Notes: a model not told the origin generated them from the sequence alone. 64,000 nt of DNA from DASXIF01 sp036498145 (GCA_963708625.1 CAVPSV010000004.1:1-64000); one strand, 5' to 3'. Counted from the stretch's first letter, positions 18,627 through 27,797 are shown. Translations and numbers: made by a program.

Positions 18627-19430
18627 TCATGGCGGTGCGGACCCGGTCGGCGCCAGTGGCCCGGCGGAGCCGAAGCGACGATCCCGTTGCGCGTAAGCCA
18701 GGCACGCGGCCCAAAGATCGCGCCGGTCGAAGTCGGGCCAGGGCGTGTCCAGGAACACCAGTTCCGCATAGGCCGACTGCCACAGCAGGAAGTTCGAGAT
18801 GCGTTGCTCACCCGAGGACCGGATGAACAGGTCGACGTCGGGCAGCCCCGGCTCGTCCAAGTGCTCCGCGATGGTCCGCTCGTCGATCTTCGCCGGGTTG
18901 AGCCGGCCCGCCGCCACCGCACGCGCAATCGCGCGGGTGGCGTCGACGATCTCGGCCCGGCCACCGTAATTCACACAGAACTGAAGCGTTAGCCGATCGT
19001 TGTCACGCGTGTACTCCTCCGCGTCCTCGAGTTGGTCGATCACGCTGCGCCACAGCCGCGGCCGCCGCCCGGCCCAGCGGATGCGCACGCCGAGTGCAGC
19101 CAGCTCATCGCGCCGGCGGCGGATGACGTCCTTGTTGAAGCCCATCAGGAAGCGCACCTCATCGGGCGTGCGTCGCCAGTTCTCGGTGGAGAACGCATAC
19201 GCCGAGATGGTGGAGACGCCGAGCTCGATGGCACCGTGCAGCACGTCCATCAGCGCGGCCTCACCGGCGCGGTGCCCTTCGGTGCGCGGCAGGCCGCGGG
19301 CGTGCGCCCACCGGCCGTTGCCGTCCATGACGATGGCGACGTGCCGCGGCACCAGTTGCGGCGGGATGACCGGTGGCCGAGCACCGGACGGGTGCGGCGG
19401 CGGAGCTGGCCAGGTACCCGGTGCGTTCAC
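18627..19430 (-). CDS. uppS: Polyprenyl (undecaprenyl/decaprenyl) diphosphate synthase
   Basis: A cis-prenyltransferase making the lipid carrier for cell-wall synthesis. The 267-residue sequence shows HVAIVMDGNGRWAHARGLPR (catalytic D36), HRAGEAALMDVL, SAYAFSTENWRRT, LQFCVNYGGRAEI and DVDLFIRSSGEQRISNFLLW. The start is GTG 19430, sharing a GTGA with the stop of recO. The stop overlaps the PAP2 start, so recO, uppS, PAP2 and glyS form one coupled operon. Chain length (C50 or C55) cannot be told from the sequence. Confidence 0.95.
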   Translation of the reverse strand: MNAPGTWPAPPPHPSGARPPVIPPQLVPRHVAIVMDGNGRWAHARGLPRTEGHRAGEAALMDVLHGAIELGVSTISAYAFSTENWRRTPDEVRFLMGFNKDVIRRRRDELAALGVRIRWAGRRPRLWRSVIDQLEDAEEYTRDNDRLTLQFCVNYGGRAEIVDATRAIARAVAAGRLNPAKIDERTIAEHLDEPGLPDVDLFIRSSGEQRISNFLLWQSAYAELVFLDTPWPDFDRRDLWAACLAYAQRDRRFGSAGPLAPTGSAPP

Positions 19431-20235
19431 CCAGACACACTAAATCCGTCATCGACGATGCCGACGGACGAGGCCTGTCCACGGTCCACAAGCGGCAGCG
19501 AGCGCAGCCCGCGCTCGAGGTGCCACTGCAGGTGCGCAGCGATCAGGCCGCTGCCCTCGCGCCGGGCCGCGTCACTGCTGCCGTCGGCGACGGCCCAGTC
19601 GCCGTGCAGCAGCGCGGACATGAGCCCGAACGTCTCCGGCTGAGGCCGGGCCGACCCGGGCGGGCGGCAGCTCTCGCACACCGCGCCACCGGAGGCGACG
19701 TGGAAGGCAGCATGCGGCCCCGGCGCCGAGCAGGTGGCGCACTCGGCCAGCGCCGGTTCCCAGCCAGCGCAGCCATGGCCCGGATCAGGAACGCGTCCAG
19801 CACGAGCCCGGGGGCGTGGCCCTTGTCGACCAGGGCGCGCAACGCGCCGACCACCAGCAGGTAGAGCCGCAGCGCCGGCTCGCCTTCTTCGGTGAGCCGC
19901 TCCGCCGTCTCGCAGATTGCCGAGACCGCCGTCCATCGGCCGTAGTCGCCGGCCAGCTGGGCACCGTAAGCGCCGAGCGAGTCGGTCTGGGTGACCAGGT
20001 CGAGGCCGCGACGGCCGTCGGGGGCATGCTGGCCGTCGGGTAACCGGCTGTGCAGCTGGACGTCGATGTGGCTGCCTGGTTCGAGCCGGGCACCGAAGCG
20101 CGAGGTGGTACGCCGCACGCCTTTGCCGACGGCGCGCACTCGCCCGTGCCGCCGGGTAAGCATGGTGACGATGCGATCGGCCTCACCGAGCTTGTGCACT
20201 CGCAGGACGACCGCTTCGTCTCGGTACAGCGGCAT
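19427..20235 (-). pseudogene. recO: DNA repair protein RecO, frame broken once (probable sequence error)
   Basis: RecO anneals ssDNA and loads RecA with RecR. From ATG 20235 the OB-fold N-terminus reads MPLYRDEAVVLRVHKLGEAD normally to about residue 157 (AMAALAG). The frame then changes, and GWEPALAECATCSAPG continues in another frame with four cysteines (ATC, APG and VCESC regions) of the zinc site, ending at 19427. The total, 809 nt, is one short of a multiple of three, so a single missing base near 19763 explains it. Flanking overlaps with uppS are intact. I infer a sequencing error, but a true mutation is possible. Confidence 0.85.
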
Positions 20236-20316
20236 CCGTCCATGGTTCCACTCCACACCGACCGGGACCCTCAGCCAGACCGGGCGCGGCGCGTCCACCG
20301 GCCAGCCGGTCAGCGC

Positions 20317-20979
20317 TCAGGCGCCGATATGGGTAGCGCCGACCAGTCGGCCGTGATGGCTGTGGAAGAGCTCGTGCGCGTGTGCCAGGTCGCCGCCGCG
20401 CAATGCCTCGAGCAGCGCCCGGTGCTCGGCGGCCGTCCCGCTCAGATACTCCGTGCGGCGCTCACCGACCCGGGTGACGAGGTACAGGTAGATCTGCGCC
20501 CGGATAGCCCGCCATGCCGCTTCCAGCCGACGATGACCAGCGGCGGCATACACGGCGTCGTGGAAGTCGATGTCCAGCCCGGCCATCGTGTACTCGTTGG
20601 TGGTCGTCTCCATCAACGAAATGGCGGCCTCGGCGCGGATCAGCGAAGCCGAATCGCCCTGCGCGACCACCAGCCGCACCGCGACCTCGTCCAGCGCGGC
20701 GCGCAGCGAGGTCAGTTCCGCCGCGTCTTCCCGGGACAGCGTGGTAACGGTGGCGCCCCGATGCCATTGGGTCTGCACCAGGCCCTCGCGCTCCAGGCGC
20801 AACAGCGCCTCGCGCACCGGACCTCGGCTCACCTCCAGCTTCCGAGCGATCTCCGCCTCGCGCAGCTGCGTGCCGGGCGGGAACCCGCCACTGAGGATGG
20901 TGTCGCGGATCCATTGCGCGACGCTGTTTGCCAGCCCCCGCGGCAACACCGGCGGAACGGGTTCACTTGGGCGGTCCAC
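20317..20979 (-). CDS. GntR-family regulator, FadR/FCD subfamily
   Basis: The 220-residue regulator starts at GTG 20979. The N-terminal winged helix (residues 13-80) shows IRDTILSGGFPPGTQLREAE, IARKLEVSRGPVREALLRLE and GLVQTQWHRGATVTTLS. The FCD effector domain (about 90-210) carries candidate metal ligands in DFHDAVYAAAGH and the AEHRALLEAL and HELFHSHHG segments. Ligands of this group are usually small organic acids, but none can be assigned. It lies downstream of the MFS gene (69 nt after its stop), same strand. Confidence 0.85.
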   Translation of the reverse strand: MDRPSEPVPPVLPRGLANSVAQWIRDTILSGGFPPGTQLREAEIARKLEVSRGPVREALLRLEREGLVQTQWHRGATVTTLSREDAAELTSLRAALDEVAVRLVVAQGDSASLIRAEAAISLMETTTNEYTMAGLDIDFHDAVYAAAGHRRLEAAWRAIRAQIYLYLVTRVGERRTEYLSGTAAEHRALLEALRGGDLAHAHELFHSHHGRLVGATHIGA

Positions 20980-21048
20980 GTTGGGTAGACGGAGGCGGTG
21001 TCGGCCTCATGACGTCCTACCGCCGGGTAACGCAAGCCTTGCCCCCGG

Positions 21049-22251
21049 TCACGACGGCGCGAGCGCGACCTCGACCGGGCGCAGCCTGCGCTGTAGCGCG
21101 AGACCGAGCACACCGGTGCAGAGGGCGCTGGCCACCGCGACCGCAAACGCCGCACGCGCCCCGGACGAGTCCGCGATGCCGCCGACGAGGGCCGCCCCGC
21201 CGCCGTAGCCCACGTCGATGCCGGTGGTGAACCAGGTCAGCGCCTCGGTGAGCGAGACCGTGGGCGAGAGCTGTTCGATGAGCCCGAACGTGGTGATGAG
21301 CAGCGGCGCGATGCACAGCCCGACCACGAATGCGCAGACCGCCAGCACCGGTATGTTCACCGCCGCGAACAACACGGCAGGCAGCACCGCGAACAGCACC
21401 GACTGATTCCGGAACCGGGTCAATAGCGGCGTGCGATGCGGCCTCGCGCCGTAGACGAATCCGGCGAGGGCACTGCCGGCCGCCAGCGCCGCCAACACGA
21501 TGCCGCTCGCGCCGCGATGGTGATGCTGGCCGCAGAAGGCGACCATCGACACCTCGGCGCTGGAGAACAGTGCGCCCATCGCCGCGCCGGTAACCACCAG
21601 CAACACCATGCCCCGGCCGCGCAACACCGAGCGGTGACCGCCCACGGGTTCGGCATGCACCGGCGGTTCGGTGCCGCGCAGCCGCGCCAGCCACGCCCCG
21701 CCGACGATGACCAGGGCAACCGCGAGATAGAGCACGAGGACGGGAGCCACGGAGGTGGCGATCAAGGTCGCCACCAACGGCCCGATGACGAAGATGACCT
21801 CGTCCAGTGTCGACTCGATGGAGAATGCGGCCGTGAGTTCAGGGCTGCCGGCGAGCACGTAGGACCACCGCGCCCGTACCAGTGCGCCGGCATCGACGTA
21901 GCTCAACCCCGCCACGACGGCGGGCGCGATCACAGCGGCGTCGGACGCACGGCCGTGCAGCAGGATCGCCAACACGAGCACCGACGCCAAGTGCGCCAAC
22001 GCCGCCGGTCGGATCACGCGCGATTGCCCGAACCGATCGACCAGCCGGCCGAGCACCGGATGCCCGAAGCACCCCCCGGCGGTGAAGCAGGCGCTCAGCA
22101 GGCCGGCGAACTGGTACCGGCCGTCGCGCGCCGAGACGATCAGCACCAAGCCGATCGGGTAGATCGCGATCGGCATCCGCATGACGAACGCGGCCGCGCA
22201 GAACTGCGGGCTGCCCTTGGTGCGAAACGCAGCGCGGTAACTGTCGAGCAC
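21049..22251 (-). CDS. MFS transporter
   Basis: About 400 residues from GTG 22251, with 12 or so hydrophobic segments, for example IYPIGLVLIVSARDGRYQFA, LVLAILLHGRASDAAVI, LVLYLAVALVIVGGAWLARL and LLFAVLPAVL-like stretches. The loop LGRLVDRFGQSRVIRP after helix 2-3 is the MFS motif-A equivalent. The substrate is unknown. The start lies 1 nt after the era stop, so it is read from the era transcript. The GntR gene downstream may regulate it. Confidence 0.85.
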   Translation of the reverse strand: MLDSYRAAFRTKGSPQFCAAAFVMRMPIAIYPIGLVLIVSARDGRYQFAGLLSACFTAGGCFGHPVLGRLVDRFGQSRVIRPAALAHLASVLVLAILLHGRASDAAVIAPAVVAGLSYVDAGALVRARWSYVLAGSPELTAAFSIESTLDEVIFVIGPLVATLIATSVAPVLVLYLAVALVIVGGAWLARLRGTEPPVHAEPVGGHRSVLRGRGMVLLVVTGAAMGALFSSAEVSMVAFCGQHHHRGASGIVLAALAAGSALAGFVYGARPHRTPLLTRFRNQSVLFAVLPAVLFAAVNIPVLAVCAFVVGLCIAPLLITTFGLIEQLSPTVSLTEALTWFTTGIDVGYGGGAALVGGIADSSGARAAFAVAVASALCTGVLGLALQRRLRPVEVALAPS

Positions 22252-22252
22252 G

Positions 22253-23167
22253 TCAGAAGCCGAGCCGGTCGAGTTTCTTCGGATCGCGCTGCCAGTTCGA
22301 CTCAACCGCCACATGCAGATCGAGGTTGACCCTCCTACCGAGCAGCTCCTCGATCCCGGCCCGGGCGATGGTGCCGATGCGCTTGAGCGACGCGCCGCCG
22401 GTGCCGATCACGATCGGCTTCTGGCTGATTCGTTCCACATGGATGGTCGCGAAGATGTCGATCAGGTCGGACCGGCCCTCGCGCGGGTTTCGCTCCTCGA
22501 CGGTGACGGCGATGGAATGCGGCAGCTCCTCGCGAGCACCGTCCAGGGCGGCCTCGCGGATCAGCTCGGCGATCTGGGTGTCCAGGTCGGCGTCGGTGCT
22601 CATCTGCGCCGGGTACAGCGACGGGCCGGGCGGCAGGTGGCGGGCCAGCACGTCGACGAGCACGTCCAGCTGACCGCCACGCACCGCGGACACCGGCACG
22701 ATGTCGGCGAAGTCGGCGAGCTTGCTGACCGCGATGAGCTGCGCGGCGATCTGGTCCGACCGCACCGCGTCGGTCTTGGTGACGACGGCGACCAGTGGCT
22801 TGGACAGCGCGCCGATCTCGGCCGCGATGTAGCGGTCGCCCGGTCCGACGCGCTGATCGGCCGGCACGCAGAACGCGACCACGTCCACGTCGGACAGCGT
22901 CGAGCGCACCACGTCGTTGAGCCGCTGACCGAGCAGGGTGCGCGGCCGGTGCAGTCCGGGCGTGTCCACCAGTACCAGCTGCGCGTCCGGACGGTTGAGC
23001 ACGCCGCGCACCGCATGGCGAGTGGTCTGCGGCTTGTCGCTCGTGATCACGATCTTGCTGCCGACCAGCGCGTTGATCAGGGTGGACTTGCCGGCGTTCG
23101 GGCGCCCGACCACCGAGCAGAAACCGGATCGGTGCGGTGGCTGCTCCGACTCGGGCTGCCCGTCCAT
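22253..23167 (-). CDS. era: GTPase Era
   Basis: Era binds the 3' end of 16S rRNA and assists 30S maturation. The start ATG 23167 has GGGAGG upstream and gives 304 residues. G motifs are GRPNAGKST (G1), VDTPGLHRP (G3) and VTKTDAV (G4). The C-terminal KH domain reads IVIGTGGASLKRIGTIARAG. In most actinomycetes it lies next to the 116-aa deaminase-like gene. Here it is separated from that gene by three accessory genes. Confidence 0.97.
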   Translation of the reverse strand: MDGQPESEQPPHRSGFCSVVGRPNAGKSTLINALVGSKIVITSDKPQTTRHAVRGVLNRPDAQLVLVDTPGLHRPRTLLGQRLNDVVRSTLSDVDVVAFCVPADQRVGPGDRYIAAEIGALSKPLVAVVTKTDAVRSDQIAAQLIAVSKLADFADIVPVSAVRGGQLDVLVDVLARHLPPGPSLYPAQMSTDADLDTQIAELIREAALDGAREELPHSIAVTVEERNPREGRSDLIDIFATIHVERISQKPIVIGTGGASLKRIGTIARAGIEELLGRRVNLDLHVAVESNWQRDPKKLDRLGF

Positions 23168-23229
23168 CCCGCCATCCTCCCATCGGCGGCGGCTGGGCCA
23201 TGGCGGATTTGCGGCGCCGGGCCAGCTGA

Positions 23230-23258
23230 TTGACAACGAGGCCCGGATGGGGCAATCT
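23230..23258 (+). promoter_or_regulatory. Promoter of the TetR gene (probably leaderless)
   Basis: A consensus -35 TTGACA at 23230-23235 is followed after 17 bp by CAATCT at 23253-23258. Transcription would then begin close to the GTG at 23267, so the message would lack a leader, and no ribosome-binding site is present. CTGTGACAG at the start codon is a small palindrome that could be an operator. Confidence 0.45.
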
Positions 23259-23266
23259 GCCTAACT

Positions 23267-23884
23267 GTGACAGCTTTGCCTAATCGCAATAGGCTTGCCG
23301 AACGTCGTGAGGCCACACGTCGGGAGATTCTGGACGCCGCCTGGGAGATCGCCCGCGGCGAGGGCCTCGGTGCCGTGACGCTGCGGGAGGTTGCATCAAG
23401 GGTGGGAATGCAATCTCCGTCGCTGTACTCGCACTTCGAGTCCAAGAACGCGATCTTCGACGCGATGTTCGGCCAAGCCTGGAGCGATTACCTGGCGGTC
23501 GGCGAGGCGCTGAACGGGCAGTTGCCCGCTGCGCCGCGAAAAGCCCTGCTGATGCTGGCGCAGACCTTCGTCGACTTCTGCGTCGCAGACCTGGCCAGGT
23601 TCCAGCTGATGAATCTGCGCATCATCGCCGACTTCGAACCGACGCCGGAGTCCTACGCCCCATCGCTGCGGGTGATGGAACTGCTGCGCGTGCACATGGC
23701 CGAGCTTGGCGTCGGCAACGACGCCGATATCGATCTGTTCGCGGCCGTGGTGGGCGGTCTGATCGACGGCCAGTTCGCCAACGACCCCGGCGGCCGGCGC
23801 TACATCGGACAGCTTGACCGTGCGATGGACATGTTCGCTGATCACGTGGGGCTGCCCGGCCCCCGACTGAGGAGGGCTCGATGA
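23267..23884 (+). CDS. TetR-family regulator
   Basis: The 205-residue protein starts at GTG 23267. The N-terminal HTH is typical: TRREILDAAWEIARGEGLGA, then VTLREVASRVGMQSPSLYSH and FESKNAIFDAMF. The C-terminal part (residues 70-200) is a helical ligand and dimer domain. It overlaps the mycothiol-dependent gene by ATGA and probably regulates this two-gene operon. The inducer is unknown. Confidence 0.88.
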   Translation: MTALPNRNRLAERREATRREILDAAWEIARGEGLGAVTLREVASRVGMQSPSLYSHFESKNAIFDAMFGQAWSDYLAVGEALNGQLPAAPRKALLMLAQTFVDFCVADLARFQLMNLRIIADFEPTPESYAPSLRVMELLRVHMAELGVGNDADIDLFAAVVGGLIDGQFANDPGGRRYIGQLDRAMDMFADHVGLPGPRLRRAR

Positions 23885-24651
23885 CCATGACGACCGGTAT
23901 GCGCGCTGCGCCGCGCACGTCCCAGCTCGACCGGGACGTGGCCATGCGACTGGCCGCAACAGAGTACGAGCGCTTCGCGCAACAGCTCGAGTCCCTGTCC
24001 GGAGCAGACTGGCAGGCGCCGTCCGGCTGCCCGCCGTGGGACGTCCGAATGCTGGCCACCCACCTGCTCGGGATGGCTGAGATGGCGGCCTCCCTGCGCG
24101 AGCAACGGCGGCAGTCCCGCGTCGCGGGGCGACGCGCGGCGGAACGCGGGGGCCAATTCATCGACGCACTGACCGGCCTGCAGGTCGAGGAGAAAATGCA
24201 CCTGAGTCCGGCCGAGGTGATCTCCGCCTACCGCGCAATCGCGCCGAAGGCGGTGCGCGCGCGGCGCCGTACCCCGGGCTTCATCCGGCGACGGGCCATG
24301 CCGGTGTCGCAGCGGGTGAACGAGGTGGACGAGCAGTGGACGATCGGATTCCTGGTCGACGTGATCCTCACTCGGGACCCGTGGCTGCATCGCATCGACA
24401 TCGTGCGCGCGACCGGAGCCGAACACGTGCTCACCGCGGAGCACGACGGCGTGATCGTCGACGATGTCGTCGGTGAATGGGCGCAACGACACGGCCAGCC
24501 GTTCTCGTTACGGCTCACCGGGGCGGCCGGTGGCTTCTGGGCACACGGCAGCGGTGGCCCGACCTACGAGCTGAGCGTCGCCGAGTTCTGCTTGGCGGTG
24601 AGCCGGCGCGCGCCGGCCGAGGGACTACTGGCGACCGAGGTTCCGTTCTAA
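23881..24651 (+). CDS. DinB/MDMPI-type mycothiol-dependent protein
   Basis: The 256-residue protein has the N-terminal DinB-like helical bundle of mycothiol-dependent maleylpyruvate isomerase relatives. The metal ligand pattern is LATHLLGMAEMA (first His, about residue 60) and DVILTRDPWLHRIDI (second His, about residue 168). The middle part has VNEVDEQWTIGFL. Such proteins are thought to act as thiol S-transferases or isomerases using mycothiol in actinobacteria. The substrate is unknown. It is coupled to the TetR gene, hinting at an inducible detoxification unit. Confidence 0.75.
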   Translation: MTMTTGMRAAPRTSQLDRDVAMRLAATEYERFAQQLESLSGADWQAPSGCPPWDVRMLATHLLGMAEMAASLREQRRQSRVAGRRAAERGGQFIDALTGLQVEEKMHLSPAEVISAYRAIAPKAVRARRRTPGFIRRRAMPVSQRVNEVDEQWTIGFLVDVILTRDPWLHRIDIVRATGAEHVLTAEHDGVIVDDVVGEWAQRHGQPFSLRLTGAAGGFWAHGSGGPTYELSVAEFCLAVSRRAPAEGLLATEVPF

Positions 24652-24745
24652 GGCTCCGTTGCACGGCTTCGTGCTAGCCAGGACGCCTGCGGGCAGTACC
24701 GTGCTGAGGCGTGCACCTCGCGCGGCCAGTGCCGGAGCGCACTGC

Positions 24746-25501
24746 GTGACGGCCAGCAGGATCCGGTACGGCACCCACCCCGACCAGTTCGGCGAACTGC
24801 ACCTGCCGACCGGCCCGCCGATCGCCACCGTGGTGGTGATCCACGGCGGATTCTGGCGAGCGCAGTACACCCTCGATCTCGGTACGCCGCTCGCCGCCGA
24901 CCTCGCCGAACGCGGTTACGCCGCATGGAATCTGGAGTACCGGCGGGTGGGTTCCGGCGGCGGGTGGCCGGCGACCTTCGCTGACGTCGCGGCTGGCATC
25001 GACGCGCTCGCGGAGCTACCGGTCGACACCACCCGTGTCGTTACCGTCGGGCACTCCGCCGGCGGGCAGCTCGCCGTGTGGGCGGCGGGACGGGACGCGC
25101 TGCCGGCCGACGCGCCCGGTGCGCGGCCGCGGGTGCGGCTCACCGCGGCGGTGGCTCAGGCCGGCGTGCTCGACCTGTCCGGCGGGTACCGCGCCGGGAT
25201 CGGCGGTGGCATGGTCGCCGACCTGATGGGTGCCTCGCCGGAGCAGGACCGGATGCGGTACGAGTCGGCCGACCCGTTGCGGCAGGTGCCGTTACCGGTG
25301 CCGGTCGTTTGTTTGCATGCCCGGGCCGATCAGGACGTCCCGTTCGCGCACAGCGTCGACTACGTCGCGGCGGCTGAGCGCGCCGGCGCCCAGGCGGAGT
25401 TGATCAAAACGCCTGGAGACCACTACAGCCTGATCCACATCGACACGCCGGCCTGGCAGCTCACGGTAGACGCGGTGGGCCGGCTGACGAGTGGATCGTG
25501 A
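24746..25501 (+). CDS. Alpha/beta hydrolase
   Basis: The start GTG 24746 is preceded by GGAG at 7 nt and gives 251 residues. The oxyanion motif IHGGFWR lies near residue 32. The nucleophile elbow GHSAGGQLAVWAA supplies Ser near residue 100. The Asp (HARADQDVPF) and His (PGDHYSLIH) complete the triad. The HGG-F motif is like kynurenine formamidase and other esterases, so formamidase is an option, but no trp-catabolism genes are here. It converges on the minus-strand 116-aa gene. Confidence 0.85.
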   Translation: MTASRIRYGTHPDQFGELHLPTGPPIATVVVIHGGFWRAQYTLDLGTPLAADLAERGYAAWNLEYRRVGSGGGWPATFADVAAGIDALAELPVDTTRVVTVGHSAGGQLAVWAAGRDALPADAPGARPRVRLTAAVAQAGVLDLSGGYRAGIGGGMVADLMGASPEQDRMRYESADPLRQVPLPVPVVCLHARADQDVPFAHSVDYVAAAERAGAQAELIKTPGDHYSLIHIDTPAWQLTVDAVGRLTSGS

Positions 25502-25533
25502 TGCACCTGGCGCCCTATAGCGGCGCCGTGGCC

Positions 25534-25884
25534 TCACGATCCAGTTGTCAGGGTCCCGTCCGGGCCGGCGTGCAACAACGCGGCCGAGGGCGCGACATCG
25601 CGCAGTGCGGCGACCCCCGGCTCGTCCTCAGGGTCTGTCGGCTCGCCGAGGATCAACGCCGCCTCCAGCCCGAGCGCGCCGGAGGAGACCGCCATGCACA
25701 CCGCCAGTTGCAACGCCGACAACGTCAGCGACGGCAGCTGCACCGTGGTGGCGACGTAGGTACGGCCATCCGTGTCGCGCACCGCGGCGGCCTGCGCAGC
25801 TTTGGTCCTGACTCGCGCGGAGCGAGCCAGCGCGGCCAGCTTGGCGTCCTCCGGATCGGGCGACGCGTCCGCCGGCGCACTCAT
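25534..25884 (-). CDS. Cytidine-deaminase-like protein lacking zinc-site cysteines
   Basis: This 116-residue protein matches the small actinobacterial gene between corC and era, often annotated as cytidine deaminase. Only one cysteine is present (LAVCMAVSSG) and the usual HAE and PCxxC zinc motifs are missing, so deaminase activity is unlikely. GRTYVATTVQLPSLTLSALQ matches the first strands of the fold. It begins within the corC stop (ATGA), so it is cotranscribed with corC. Confidence 0.7.
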   Translation of the reverse strand: MSAPADASPDPEDAKLAALARSARVRTKAAQAAAVRDTDGRTYVATTVQLPSLTLSALQLAVCMAVSSGALGLEAALILGEPTDPEDEPGVAALRDVAPSAALLHAGPDGTLTTGS

Positions 25885-27185
25885 TGCGCATCCCCTACCC
25901 GCTCCGGCTCGCGCTCCTGCTCGGCCAGCCGGCGCACCAGGATCGTGTCGATGCGGTTGCGCCGTCCGCCGGCGCTCTCGGCCACCAGCTCCAGTCCGTG
26001 CACCTGGGTGCGCGCGCCCGGGATCGGCACCCGCCCGAGGGACTCGGCGAGCAGGCCGCCGACCGTCTCCACGTCGTCGCGGTCCGGCAACGTCACGCCG
26101 AAGATCTCAGACAGGTCCTCCACGGCCAGCCGCGCGGACACCCGCGCGGTGTCGTCGTCGATGCGTTCGATCGGCGGGCGTTCCACGTCGTACTCGTCGG
26201 TGATCTCGCCGACGATCTCCTCCAGGATGTCCTCGATGGTCACCAGCCCGGCCGTGCCGCCGTACTCGTCGATGACGATGACGATGTGGGTGCGGTGGCT
26301 CTGCATCTCGCGCAGCAGCTCGTCCACGGGCTTCGACTCGGGCACGCAGATGGCCGGCCGCGCCACTTGTTCGACCGTTGTCTCGCGCGCGGTCTCGACA
26401 TCCTGCGCACGCCGGGCGAGATCCTTCAGGTAGACCACGCCGACGACGTCATCACTCGTCCCGCCGATCACCGGAATCCGGGAGAAGCCGCTGCGCAGCG
26501 CCAGCGCCAGTCCCTGCGGCACCGACTTGTGCCGTTCGATCCAGACGATCTCGGTGCGCGGCACCATCACTTCCCGGGCGATCGTGTCGCCGAGCTCGAA
26601 CACCGACTGAATCATCTGCCGCTCGCCGTGCTCGACCACGCCGCGTTCCTCGGCCATGTCGACGAGTTCGCGCAACTCCACCTCGGACGCGAACGGGCCG
26701 TACCGGAAGCCACGCCCGGGCGTGATCGCGTTGCCGAGCAAGGTGAGCAAGGTGGCCAGCGGATTGAAGATGCGACCCAGCACCCGGACGGCCCCGGCCG
26801 CGGCGAGCGAGACCTGGTTCGGATGCTGCCGGCCGATCGTGCGCGGCCCGACGCCGATCACGGCGTACGAAATCACCACCATCACCACGATGGTCACCAG
26901 CGGCACGGTCCAGCCGGAACCGAACTGCGAACGCGCGACGATCGTGGCGAGCACGGTCGCGGTCAGCTCACACGAGACGCGCAGCATCAGCAGCAGGTTC
27001 GTATACCGCGCCCGGTCCGCGACGATCTCCCGCAACGCCTTGGCGCCCCGGCGCCCTTCGCGATGAAATTCCACCACCCGCGCCGCGGAGACCCGTCCCA
27101 GCGCGGAGTCGACGCACGCGAGCAACCCGCCGATGGGCACCAAGCAGATGGCGACGACGAGCGCGGCGATGTCGGCGGGGTTCAT
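25881..27185 (-). CDS. corC: CNNM/CorC-family membrane protein with CBS pair
   Basis: A hemolysin C/CorC-type protein linked to magnesium efflux in its family. From ATG 27185 it has 434 residues. A GTG three codons upstream is also possible and neither has a clear ribosome-binding site. The DUF21/CNNM membrane part has helices at about residues 5-27, 60-80 and 90-115 and a fourth near 130. Two CBS domains follow (MVPRTEIVWIERHKSVPQGL and ARPAICVPESKPVDELLREM, with VIDEYGGTAGLVTIEDILEE). The C-terminal CorC/HlyC domain ends at residue 425. It sits 39 nt after ybeY. Confidence 0.9.
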   Translation of the reverse strand: MNPADIAALVVAICLVPIGGLLACVDSALGRVSAARVVEFHREGRRGAKALREIVADRARYTNLLLMLRVSCELTATVLATIVARSQFGSGWTVPLVTIVVMVVISYAVIGVGPRTIGRQHPNQVSLAAAGAVRVLGRIFNPLATLLTLLGNAITPGRGFRYGPFASEVELRELVDMAEERGVVEHGERQMIQSVFELGDTIAREVMVPRTEIVWIERHKSVPQGLALALRSGFSRIPVIGGTSDDVVGVVYLKDLARRAQDVETARETTVEQVARPAICVPESKPVDELLREMQSHRTHIVIVIDEYGGTAGLVTIEDILEEIVGEITDEYDVERPPIERIDDDTARVSARLAVEDLSEIFGVTLPDRDDVETVGGLLAESLGRVPIPGARTQVHGLELVAESAGGRRNRIDTILVRRLAEQEREPERVGDAQ

Positions 27186-27224
27186 CGCGGACACCCGTGC
27201 GCACGCCGCGCGGTATCAGCCGGA

Positions 27225-27782
27225 TCAGCCATGCCGGCCCCCGGGCGCGTCGCGGATCTCGCCGCCGGTTCCTGGCAATGGCGTCCGGATCGGGCCCCGG
27301 CCGGTCGCGGCCACCCAGTCGGCGACCAGCCGCGACTGCAGCTCGAACATCTCCCGCTCCTCCTGGTCGTCGCCGTGGTCATATCCGAGCAGGTGCAGGA
27401 TGCCGTGGGTGCAGAGCAGGTGCAGCTCCGCCTCCAGCGAGTGACCCGCCGAGGCGGCCTGGTCGGCGGCCACGGCCGGGCACAGCACCACGTCACCGAG
27501 CATGGCCTCGGGATGGCGGTGAGACGACCCCGGTGGGGCGGTCAGATCCTCATGGTCCAGCGACGAATCGGCGGCGTCCATCGGGAACGCCATCACGTCG
27601 GTCGCCCCGGGCAGGTCCATCCACTGCAGGTGCAGGGCCGCCATCGAGTCGGGGTCTATTAACAGCACGGACAGTTCGGCGAGCGGGTCGACCCGCATCC
27701 GATCGAGCACGAACCGGCCCAACTCGGCGATGACCACCTCATCGACGTCGACGCCGGACTCGTTGCTCACCTCGATGCTCAT
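27225..27782 (-). CDS. ybeY: Endoribonuclease YbeY
   Basis: A metal-dependent endoribonuclease for 16S rRNA 3' maturation and ribosome quality control. The zinc motif H-x3-H-x5-H is plain in HGILHLLGYDH near residue 129. ATDVMAFPMD and LGDVVLCP are conserved family strands. The length is 185 residues. The start ATG 27782 is 15 nt after the phoH stop. The order phoH-ybeY-corC is conserved widely. Confidence 0.96.
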   Translation of the reverse strand: MSIEVSNESGVDVDEVVIAELGRFVLDRMRVDPLAELSVLLIDPDSMAALHLQWMDLPGATDVMAFPMDAADSSLDHEDLTAPPGSSHRHPEAMLGDVVLCPAVAADQAASAGHSLEAELHLLCTHGILHLLGYDHGDDQEEREMFELQSRLVADWVAATGRGPIRTPLPGTGGEIRDAPGGRHG

Positions 27783-27797
27783 GCGACAGGGTGGACG

